This document shows positions 1-9,900 of a DNA stretch of 64,000 bases, one piece after another. Under the pieces are notes generated by a model that did no database searches, was not told the DNA's origin, and saw only the letters and a list, made by a program, of their open reading frames with translations. Within the stretch, counting starts at the first letter, position 1. Each line of letters starts with the position of its first letter. Location: positions 13,021,036 to 13,085,035 of the forward strand of contig OZ035997.1 of NCBI GenBank assembly GCA_964035015.1. Direction: 5' to 3'. A program made the position numbers and the translations under genes. This DNA is from Corallium rubrum (Eukaryota > Cnidaria > Anthozoa > Scleralcyonacea > Coralliidae).

Positions 1-1020
1 GCCTAGGGGACTCTCTGTCCCACATGTGGGATGTTAATCTAAAAAGCATATAACCAAAAAACAGTGGGGGGGGGGGGGGGGGGGGGGCTTGGATTTAGGG
101 TTACCGGGTGTTGTCGTTAGGTTTAGGGTAAGGTTCAGAAGTGGGGGTCAGGGTTGGGTTTCATTTTCTTTAATATTCAGGATTATCTGGAATTCTAGAC
201 CATTTCACAATTCAGGATAATCAAGTAAACAAATACAATAGATATAAGTGATTAAGGCCAGTAGCAGTAGGGTTTAGAAGAGAGTATGTTACAGGTCGGG
301 ATGAAGAACATTTTAAACATTGATTTCCAAAAAAAGTTATTGACGTCGTAAGCATTAGCTAATAATTACAGCATTAATGAAGTGATTAGAAAGTTGAGTT
401 TTAAACTGATTAACTGAGGTAGAATCTGGTGTTGAGCAATAACTAGCTTAAAAAGTTTAGTACCGCACTTAGAAATTAGTACATCTCGTTCTGAACTGTT
501 TCTAGTGATTCTGACTGAATTATTGAGTTGCATAAAACTATTAATAGGAATATCATCGTGACCTGACAGACCTGTTTAACGTTTAAAATGGATAAGATCT
601 TTCAAGTGAATCAAGTCATAGTATAGATTAACTGTTTTCAGATGATCATTCAGATTGTATCATTGATAAATCATCCTGCCAGTTCAAAAACTTAAAATAT
701 ATTTAGATGCCATGCATTGTAGTCTTTCAACCTTACTGATTTTAGTTATTTGTCTGAGGTGCCCAAACTTCACATGTGTAGGCCAGGTTATAACATCAGC
801 AGCCAAGTGTTATATGCGGATGGTACCAAAATGTATAGAGAAATTAGAGTGTCTGACACTCAACTACAGTACTAGCGCTGCAGTTGAAGAGCCTTCCCAA
901 CATGCTCTAAAGCAAAAACATGGAATCACGATTCATGTTGTATAAAGATATTGCATTAGATATATTTTATTAGTCACCTATTGCACATTTGCTAGTGCAT
1001 CTGTTTGTTGACATTGATCA
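1..1020. other. AT-rich sequence without a recognised gene
   Basis: I see no coding exon or clear element here. A 22-base run of G lies at 66-87. The short open frame near 712-945 has no recognisable domain and sits in low-complexity AT-rich sequence. Confidence 0.5.
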
Positions 1021-1023
1021 CTG

Positions 1024-1730
1024 ATCAAACTTCTTTCCTCTGCTTATCCACAACTCAACGTACGTTTTGTATTTCGTCCTTCCTTTCGACTTTCACACTT
1101 CTTTCCTTTCAAAGATAGAATTCCCTTTGGTCTGAGATCACATGTTGTGTATTCATATAAGTGTCAATGCTGTGGTGCATTGTATGTCGGAGAAACACGT
1201 CGACACATTCACACACGTATCTCAGAGCATATGGGGGTTTCGCCTTTGACCGGAAAGGAGAGCTCTGTGTCAGCCATGGCAGCTGTTCTCCCTCATAAAC
1301 ACAAAACTAAACATCCTATCTCTTCCTCTGATTTTAAAATACTCGCCTCATCAACTTCAAAGTTTGAACTCTTACTAAAGGAAAGTCTTTTCATTGCTAA
1401 ACTTAACCCCATTCTTAACGCTAATATTAGCTTCGTACCACTTTCCTTATTCTAACTCTTGACTAATATCCCTGTAATCTTTACGTCACACTAATCTTTT
1501 GTTTGATTGGATTAACTAAACATGACATCTTATTTTCTCATTATTTGAATTTAAAATCTTAACGCTCATTTGTACTTTTAAATTTGAAATTTATTATTCT
1601 ACTTTGACCGTTTGTAATATAATACCATATCTATGTATATATATATACAATTATTTGTAATAATCTCAAACCGCTCTGATGATGTTACGCTGCAAGCAAC
1701 GAAACGTTAGCAATTAAATTTTCTTATATT
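1024..1730 (+). mobile_element. Penelope-like element, 3' end with GIY-YIG endonuclease fragment
   Basis: A frame open from about 1027 to 1455 encodes the C-terminal part of a Penelope-like retroelement protein. Visible are a segment ending PFKDRIPFGLRSHVVY, then a Cys-x2-Cys pair followed by ALYVGET, which is the degenerate GIY-YIG core, then EHMGVSPLTGK, and the usual tail with KESL and PILN. The reverse transcriptase domain that should precede it is absent: stop codons lie just upstream of 1027, so the copy is 5'-truncated, as is common for this group. After the stop codon a 3' UTR runs to about 1730 and includes GATGATGTTACGCTGCAAG near 1679. Similarity to animal Penelope proteins is from family knowledge; the truncation is seen directly. 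The fragment cannot encode a complete element. Confidence 0.8.
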
Positions 1731-2292
1731 ATGTCTTGTCTCAAAGTTATTTGCTGGGCATTAATATTTATTTTCAAATCACGACAGTATCTTTATATTT
1801 TTGCATATTATTTATGTGCTTTATTACTAAACGAGTTTTATATTTGTTATGCTGAGTATGTTCTATGTACCATTTGTGTTTTTACTGACTGTTGCTTGTC
1901 TTTGAGTTTGAGATCGGCAATGGACAGTAGTCTTATTTATCCAATGTTGTAAGTGCTTTGAACCTTTGAGTATGTAATTTTGTCACAAGTATGCATAGAT
2001 TGAGTATTAAGATATATTCATTATAGAAACAACTTTGAACCAGTCATGTTCCTCATCATCACAGTGATACTGACATATTGGCCATTATCTTTGATACACT
2101 CTGGCCCTTTCAGTTTCTTGTCTCTAGTTCCTCAGTCAAACTTCCTAGGTTGATGTCTCATGTCAACACGGCATTTTTTCGCGTCTACTGAAATTCGTCT
2201 ATTCTGTCTTCATGGACAAACCTTGTCAGCAACATTACTGATCAACTACTCATGAATTCACCAAATTATACCGTCGGAAAACACCTCAACAC
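1731..2292. other. Intergenic sequence, nothing recognised
   Basis: No exon-like reading frame, RNA gene or clear repeat boundary was found. Confidence 0.4.
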
Positions 2293-2590
2293 ACAGGTGA
2301 CCCAACCGTACACTAGGTTTACAGTTGTACTTGTTACATATAAACTTGGAAAATGTTGCCGTACTTTAACTTATAGTTAGTTCCCGTTAATCCCGTTCGA
2401 CCCCGTTATTTAACGGGTCGAAAGCCGTTCGAAACTATTGCCGCTACAAACAACATGAGAGATGAACTGTCAAAAGTAAGTTTATTTTAATGATTTACGG
2501 AACTATAAGTTAAAATACGGCAACATTTCCCAAGTTTATATATACAACAAGTACAACAACTGTAAACCTAGTGTGTGGCTGGGTCACTGT
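2293..2590. mobile_element. Foldback (MITE-like) element A
   Basis: About 95 bases at 2293-2388 reappear as their reverse complement at 2501-2589. The outer motif is GTGACCCAACC on the left and GGCTGGGTCAC on the right. Inside, TGTTGCCGTACTTTAACTTA pairs with TAAGTTAAAATACGGCAACA. The loop is roughly 110 bases. There is no coding capacity, so this is a non-autonomous inverted-repeat element. Confidence 0.75.
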
Positions 2591-2627
2591 GCTCAACCCA
2601 ACTCGATCAAACTGATCAAAGGCAAAA

Positions 2628-2906
2628 CATAGTCAATCGAGATATGGTCTGGAAACTCGGCAAACATCAAAGCGCCTATAATGAGCAGTGATTCTATGTT
2701 GAACCGTATTTGTTTTAGGTTTATTAATATTTAAATAGCACGGTTGAGTGATTGAACTGAAACGTTGCTATTGGACAATTCGTTCATTATACTAAAATAC
2801 AATGTGTTCAGTGACCGTGCACCGTGCACAAAAATGCATAAAGGTGAACAAAAAGATAGACCAAAGACTTTAGCTGAGTTTCCAGACCATATCTCGATTG
2901 ACTATG
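2628..2906. mobile_element. Foldback (MITE-like) element B, family also at 56956 and 60978
   Basis: Near-perfect terminal inverted repeats of about 34 bases begin CATAGTCAATCGAGATATGG at 2628 and end in the matching complement at 2873-2906. Related copies lie at 60978-61281 (complete) and 56956-57110 (partial). All share internal words such as TTTAGGTTTATTAATATTTA or its complement. No coding capacity. Confidence 0.75.
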
Positions 2907-4122
2907 GCAAAAGGAGCACGCAACATACTTTACAGTTTCGCAAGGCCTGATGGTATGATGCAATAATGCAATTTTGTGTGACGAAAAAAAACAACAAAGC
3001 CAAAACCTGGACTCGTCTACCACAGGTAGCCCGAGTAAAAATTGAGATGAAGAAAAATGCAGGTTGCAATCAACGGTTTGAACTCGACCATTTTGCGGCT
3101 ACTGAAGCAAGCGTCAAAATATCAGTAAAATATTAGGATTATATTTTACAGTTCTTTCTTTCCATGTTTACCATGTTTACAAAGAACATTGCTTAGAGCA
3201 TCTAAAAATATTTGCATTTTTCAAAGGCATTGGACATCTGCCTGGCTACCACGGCTATATTCATTTTATTGTTAGAATAGCAAAAACAAATTTCGTGTCA
3301 AACTCTGAAGTGTTAAAAACTGTTTTCACCTGAAAAAAACTGTTTTCATGCAGTCTGTATAAATATTCAACATGCAGCATTTATATGTTTAACAGACGAA
3401 AAATTGCTTTTCACCGATATTTAAGCCAAATTACAAACAAGCTACGCTAAGTTTACAAGTGGTTTGACCTAAAGAAAAATATTTAAAAGGAGATAAGACG
3501 GCAGCCAACAACGGGCAAGCGAAAACGTAACGGATACGTTTAAAATACTTTAAGGACATCGAAATCGAAAACAAAATTACTGTAACAGTGATGGGATATA
3601 TTAAAACTGAGAAACTCAAACAGCATTGCTACTAAATGTTCGTGATTTAATACTGAAAGCAGCCGCTCTATATCCTTACCGTAAGCTTAACCTTTTCAGC
3701 CTTTTTGGCTTTTTCTTCGTTGTTTTTTTCGCTATTGCTTTTTCCTCTTTCGAAACCAATATCAAACCAACTCGCAGTCTCACTCGTAACCATGCACGCG
3801 GACTCACAACGCCAGCTATTTTGCAGTTGCACCATAGTTGTGAGTGTTCTCAGTTGGGTGCACTGTGGCAATCCGTCGTATAATATTTACTGAATCGACC
3901 CCAGTCTGTTAGTTATTCAAATCAAAAGAAAGTTGTGTTTTCGTCTTTTTTTCCCAATATTTAATAAATTTCCTTTTTAATCCAAAGCGTATAGTATTTC
4001 TCGAATGAGAGTACAAGTATGGGCGTCAGCTTCTTTGGACTTTAGACGTGGAAAATATATCACAAGAACGGCCACCGAGAGAGAAGGAACTGCTGCACTT
4101 GATGCGTGGATCCTCGATTACA
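2907..4122. other. Intergenic sequence, nothing recognised
   Basis: AT-rich sequence. Short open frames between 3431 and 3893 overlap on both strands and have no domain or splice context. Confidence 0.4.
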
Positions 4123-4707
4123 ATTATACACTTAATGTCTGCTCCCAAGGGAAAGAGTTAGTTTTGTTTTCCCGAGAGTCTTGATATTTCCAGAGACGAA
4201 GTCGAGGGAAACATCGAGATTCTAGGAAAACATCGAGATTCGAGGGAAAACAAAACTAAATGTTTCCCGAGGGAGCAGACAATAAGTGTTTTGTTATATA
4301 GCTTGAGTTTCGCTGAATAATTTTGACGTTTATCAAGGGAAAGTACACAAAAGACAAACGCGAAGATTTACCAAAACATTTCGCCTAGCTCCGTAATTTC
4401 ACTTCAACCAAACAAATATAAATCTCAGAACAAAAGAACAGCAATACATTTCTCCAGTTAATCTTCACACATGCTTTGAAGACCTAAAGTATTCTTTTTT
4501 TCGTACCAAAAAAGCTTTTGTTTATAGGATGCCGTGAAGAGTTCAAAGTTCTAGCGGGCAACAATTGAAAACGTATTGACCGAGCAGGCAATAAGTTCTC
4601 AATTATTGCCAGCTCGGTAGACATTGAAATTTAGCTAAGGTCATGTGACCACAAACCAACCAATGACAGTTATCGTTGCATCCAGTGAAACTCTAGCTAT
4701 ATAACAA
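4123..4707. mobile_element. Composite foldback element C, copy 1
   Basis: About 585 bases are repeated with high identity at 36087-36658. The first ~165 bases form a foldback: ACACTTAATGTCTGCTCCC at the left is mirrored by GGGAGCAGACAATAAGTGT. The remainder (4291-4707) has its own inverted ends, TTGTTATATAGCTTGAGTTT against AAACTCTAGCTATATAACAA. Both copies carry both parts, so the composite seems to move or duplicate as one unit. No coding capacity. Confidence 0.75.
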
Positions 4708-4761
4708 TTTGTAACATTTGTCATTACCCCTTCCACTCGCATTGTTGTTGTGGAACAACTT

Positions 4762-5091
4762 CAGAGGCGGATCTAGGATTGTTGAAAGGGGGGTGGCCTA
4801 GGGCGAAGCCCGAGCCTCCTAGGGGGTCCAGGGGCATGCCTCCCCCCCAGGAAATTTTTGAGTTCTTGGGTCTCTGAAATGGCATTTCCAGCATTTTGAG
4901 AGCCATTTTTGGCAGCACGTTTGAGCACTCAGCAGTAGAAAAAAGTTATATATTTGGGTTACTTGTACTTTTCGGCTCTTTTACAGCTCTCAACGAAGGC
5001 GCATCAATATTTAGCGTCATTTATTATTTTTTTCTAGACCAAAGAGGGGGGGTGGCTAGCCACCCAATCACCACCCCTAAATCCGCCCCTG
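4762..5091. mobile_element. Non-autonomous hAT-like element with 5-bp target duplication
   Basis: The left end reads CAGAGGCGGATCTAGG and the right end CCTAAATCCGCCCCTG, which are inverted repeats. The element is flanked by AACTT on both sides (4757-4761 and 5092-5096). The inside is G/C-run rich and non-coding. CAGGGGCGG-type ends resemble hAT superfamily elements; a 5-bp duplication is shorter than the usual 8 bp but is known for some hAT lineages. End fragments of related type are seen at 11926, 15403 and around 20820-21000. Confidence 0.75.
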
Positions 5092-5100
5092 AACTTTATC

Positions 5101-5109
5101 TTTTTACTC

Positions 5110-5140
<31 letters not shown>

Positions 5141-5184
5141 AATAAAAAGTGCCAAATGGCACCGATGGAAATGAAAGGGTTAAA
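5101..5184 (-). mobile_element. Fragment of the CTAACGCCAGACGATTTTAC repeat family
   Basis: Minus-strand copy of a short repeat that ends in GGGTTAA and contains the word AACGCCAGACGATTTTAC. Other copies are at 21669-21856, 55438-55797 (interrupted), about 57787-57825 and 58770-58880. No coding capacity. Confidence 0.65.
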
Positions 5185-5420
5185 GAACACTAATTCACAC
5201 ATCCATATAAAACATACAATATAAAAATTACAATTCTATTCAGATCTAACTACTATACTGTACATGACTGCAATGCCAGTCTTAGGAATTCAAACAATTT
5301 CCTATACTTACAGTCTAGGAGTGCACGTCTGCTTCTAGAGAATTACTGAATACAAATAATAGGCGAAATTGAATATTCTAAATTAAATAATCGAGGTTTT
5401 CTAAGAATAAACAGCCAATG
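5185..5420. other. RNF7: Sequence downstream of RNF7, presumed 3' UTR and flank
   Basis: This lies just beyond the RNF7 stop codon on the minus strand and probably includes its 3' UTR. I could not identify a convincing polyadenylation hexamer on that strand. Confidence 0.35.
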
Positions 5421-5539
5421 TCATCTGCCGATTCTTTGTACGACCCATTCTTTCTGACATAAAGGACATCGATTGTTTTGAACCACCCAAAGTGACATGC
5501 AGCAGTTGTGAAAGGAATGATTGCATTCCCCCCAGACCA
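5421..5539 (-). CDS. RNF7: RNF7 exon 3 (terminal)
   Basis: The acceptor is TTTTAG at 5545-5540 on the minus strand. The exon supplies the second half of the RING domain, from the second Val of VVWGEC to RIGR, and a TGA stop at 5423-5421. It includes the CNHSFH and CPLC zinc ligands. Confidence 0.95.
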
Positions 5540-6872
5540 CTAAAAGTAGGAAAAAACATACTCTAGTAGGTAGAAATACAGAGGGATTGGAGCCTGATTT
5601 AAATAGCAAACTCTGCATAATGCGGTATGCACAGTACATGTACTTGTACGAGCTGAGTACGTGTCTAATAGGTTGAGCTAGAAATATGCCTGAACCCTGG
5701 TACTTCATGAAAGCCTATCCCCATCACAAACCCTAACCCAGGATAAAATGATAGGCATACTGTAGTGTACATACAGTACTGAGTAGGTCCACGATTGGTT
5801 AGAATTTGCACTGACTCATGATCTGATAAGAGCTGCAGAGGCCATCGAATTATAGTGGACGGCCAATGGCTATGGATTTTTGATACAAATAATAGCAGCT
5901 GAGGATACTTAGATGACGAACGTGCTTTATCTGTATATACTTAAATTTTGCACATAATTATGTTGGAAAAATCTTGTGTTCCAATTTATTGTTGGAGGAT
6001 TTGTCATTTGTATTCTTGCCCAGGTGACAATCTTACCTAAGATCTTACAAGATCTTAATAAGATCTTGATAAGATCTTGTAAGATCTTAGGTAAGATCTT
6101 GCAAGATCTTTGCAAGAAATTGCAAGATCATGCAAGATCTTGCAAGATCTTATCAAGATCTTATCAAGATCTTGTCAAGATCTGATCAACAACTTGCAAA
6201 ATCATACAAGTTCTTACACATGTTATAAGCCCTTGCAAGTTAAAAAGTACACAAAACTAACAAGATCAGCTGTCATACCTTTCAATATCTTATTACAAGA
6301 TCTTACAAGATCTTGCATAATCTTATAAGATTTTGTAAGATCTTACAAGATCTTGTACAATCTTACAAGATCTTGCATAATCTTATAAGATCTTGTAAGA
6401 CCTTACAAGATCTTGCATAATCTTATAAGATCTTGAAAGATCTTACAAGATCTTACATAATCTTACAAGATCTGACAAGATTTTGCAAGATCTTGCTTTC
6501 CAATATACATGTAACTATATAATATTTGCAATTTAAATTAAGCAAACAAGAACATAACATTAGTGCAAAGTTGTTTAATAAAGAATTTTCTACAATTTTC
6601 AGTTTTAATTAATAATAAGTCAGTTTGTTTTGTTCAATGTATTAATTTTCATTTTCCTTATTTTCTTCATTGGTTTTTGGTTTTGCATCCATTCACCGCT
6701 TGGCATCTCGGCACTTTTGGTTGCATGCATCAATGATTTGCTGGTGAGACTTGTTGAGTTTGTTGCCATACTTGATACGAAGAACATCTACCAAATGAAA
6801 GCAGAAAGAACAATCTATTAGATAAATAATTTAAGAAAGGTTTACTTTGTTTTATTATTATTATTATTATTA

Positions 6873-6933
<61 letters not shown>

Positions 6934-9900
6934 CGTCAAGATTTTTCAGCACTTTTTCAGTTTTTCTAGCCTTTTTTCTAATCTACTCGGACTTGATCAT
7001 TGTCATTAGATTCATTGCCGTCTGATTCTTCATCGGAAGATTCTACTTTAAGCCATTTATATCGACTCTTTTTGGAAACATGTTTAATTGAAACTACAGA
7101 AACTATGTAAAGTTTTTATTATACCCAGCTATCTATACATTTGCGTCGTCACTTCACCTTATGGTTCACTCTAAAAAACGTTGTAAACGTATATTTCGCT
7201 TTTTTCATTGCAGCATATTGCCACCTTTCAGTCCTATGACCTAAAGGGCCGGACACTTTGAATTACGCGGCAAACAAGACGCAATAGTTAGCAATGAGAT
7301 TAAATTTCCCACTCTGTCATCAACTGTTAATAAACTGATCTCAAAATGGGTTAGTCCAAACGACGTCCAAAATATCTACGTTTTAGAAACAATTTATTTG
7401 CTTATAAAACGAAAAAATCGCTGTCGTCTAGCGTTCTTTGTGTTCTAAGCGATAAATTATCCTCAGTTAAGTCATGTTAATTTGTGCGGGGCGCCACGGC
7501 GCAATTCCTCTCCCAGGCAAGATAAAAACTATACTTAAATAATACTAGACAAGACGCTCTCTGATCAAAAATTTTTATTGTAACGAGCTTTCGGCTGTCA
7601 GTCTACAGCCTTCGATGGGTTAAAGAAAAAAGGAAATTAAATCTCTCTATTATACAAGCGGAAAACTAAAAGCAGTCAAAAACAAAGAAGCGGAACACTG
7701 ATTAAAGTGACTAATAAAAGTGACTGAAGCCAATTATAAATAGATTTAAAAATGTCGGAATAAACGTCGAAGGCTGTAGACTGACAGCCAAAAGCTCGTT
7801 ACAATAAAAAATTTTGATCAGAGAACGTCTTGTCTAGTATTACTTAAGTATGTTTAAATCTGATCGCGGTTCTTATATCTTTTCTATAAAAACTGTAGAT
7901 ATTGGCGGCAAAATATTCACGTACTTTTACATGGCAATCTGTGAATCTCAAGTTGCCATGCTTTTAAAACGTGTCTACTCGTTTTAACTTTTTAATATTG
8001 GTACTTCAACGATATAATTCACTTACAATGTAAAGGACCTATATATGAGATAACATGACGCTTTCAACATTTATCAGCAAATCATAGACGAGCACCGTCA
8101 CAGCGCGGTGATTTTAAACGTCGCCTAACGCATGGTACTATAAATTACCGATATTTCAAGACAAAGTCTGCCGTTTGAGATAGAAAAAAGGAAACACAAC
8201 AAGCTTGATCTAAGAAATACTTGTGCTTATAAAATTAAACAAAAATTGATCCTGCCTTAATTTATTTTTTCGTACAAGTCTGACACATATATTACCCTGT
8301 AGGGTCATGCATATGTGTACTATCGAATACAAAGCAGTAAATCTTAAATTTAGTTCCCTACCTTGACTTATGAGTTTCTCAGTGAATATTCTTTTCCCAT
8401 GTCGAACATCTACAGGTCCACCTATGACCAAATTCTTGGCGTCTCCCTTGATGAAATCCTCACATGTGATGCTATAAGTTCCCTCGTTCTCAAAGAATAC
8501 AAAATACCACTCTTTCATATTTTCAGCTTCCAATCATCGCAAAATCTATAACAGCGAGTTATGACGATGTTCTTTAATAGCAGCCTGTTCTAAATAGTAA
8601 TTGCCATAAAATATGAAATACTGTAACGAATAATACTTAACTTATCTACACGTGTCTTGTTTTGAAGTTGTCTTGGAAACATGTTTCAAAATTTAAAGAA
8701 AGAACACTGAACACTTCGAAGTGCGTCGATAACGATTGCCAACTGATATATAGAGCATATGACCACATCAATAGAAGAATGTGTGAACGATGACGTATAC
8801 GCTCACGTGATTCACAACCGGCCAACATGCACGTGGTATATGGGCACACGCATAGCACCGAAAAAGGTTTGCGATATCAATCATGTCAAATTTGTTTGAA
8901 ATTGAAACGTTTTATATCAATCGAATTGAAATATCAGCAGACAAATAATACTTAATAAAATAATATCCAGTTTGTGCGAGGACATTTTTTGTCACAGTCC
9001 TCAGCCTCCAGGGATCTCATCGCGCAAATTTCCGATATCCGTTAGTGTTTGACAGATTTTCCTCCACACCTTTCCGTCCCTTTTTAAAACCGGTGGAGGC
9101 CGGTGCAAGCCAAAAGAAAGTGTATGTTGAGTGCTGCAATCTACCAAATTAGTAAAAGGGCCAGGTATGGCGCACTTGTTACGATGTGAAGGATCAGATT
9201 CGGAAAACAGCTTAACAGATACTCCACAAACACCTAATAAATATGAGGATCGAGGTCATCTGCGCCAGTCGAGGGCAATTCTCCAGTTCAATGCTATAAC
9301 CGATCAGAATATCGTGCCAGTAGCAAGTATGTGCTTGCTTGCAACGTTCTCGGTTGTATGTACATTAAATTCTTCGCGACAATATTGTCGAAGAGTGTTG
9401 ACTCAAAATTATTCACCATCTCCGTCCTCAGATGACGAAGAGTTACGCATTGACAATGTTTCTAGTCACATTCAAAATGAAGCCAATGTCAATGATAGGG
9501 ACGTTGTAACCCAATCGATTTTTTTATTCCTTATAAATAGTCAGTATATGTCTCTTGAAGCATTCGATGTTATTACTGCAGTACAGCTAGTATATCAAAT
9601 GAATTTTACAATGATGTATTAAAAAAACCCCAGATATACCGTATCTTATAAGAATTTGCAAGATTTCACAAGATTTTACAAGATCTTACAAGAGTGAACA
9701 GAAGATCTTATAAGATCTTACAAGATCTTACACAAGGTCTTATAAGATCTTACAAGATTGAACACAAAATCTTGTAAGATCTTGTAGGCTCTTATAAGAT
9801 CTTGTAAGATTTTTTTAATATCTCGTCAAAGTTTTTTTCTCTATATAATCTGTATCAAGGACGACACAATCAGATCTTACAAGATGGTCATACACAATAT

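Noticed and set aside
6031..6500. AAGATCTT array as a possible CRISPR array
   Set aside because: The repeats are 10 bases with no unique spacers of constant size, the motif is palindromic, and the context is an animal intron.
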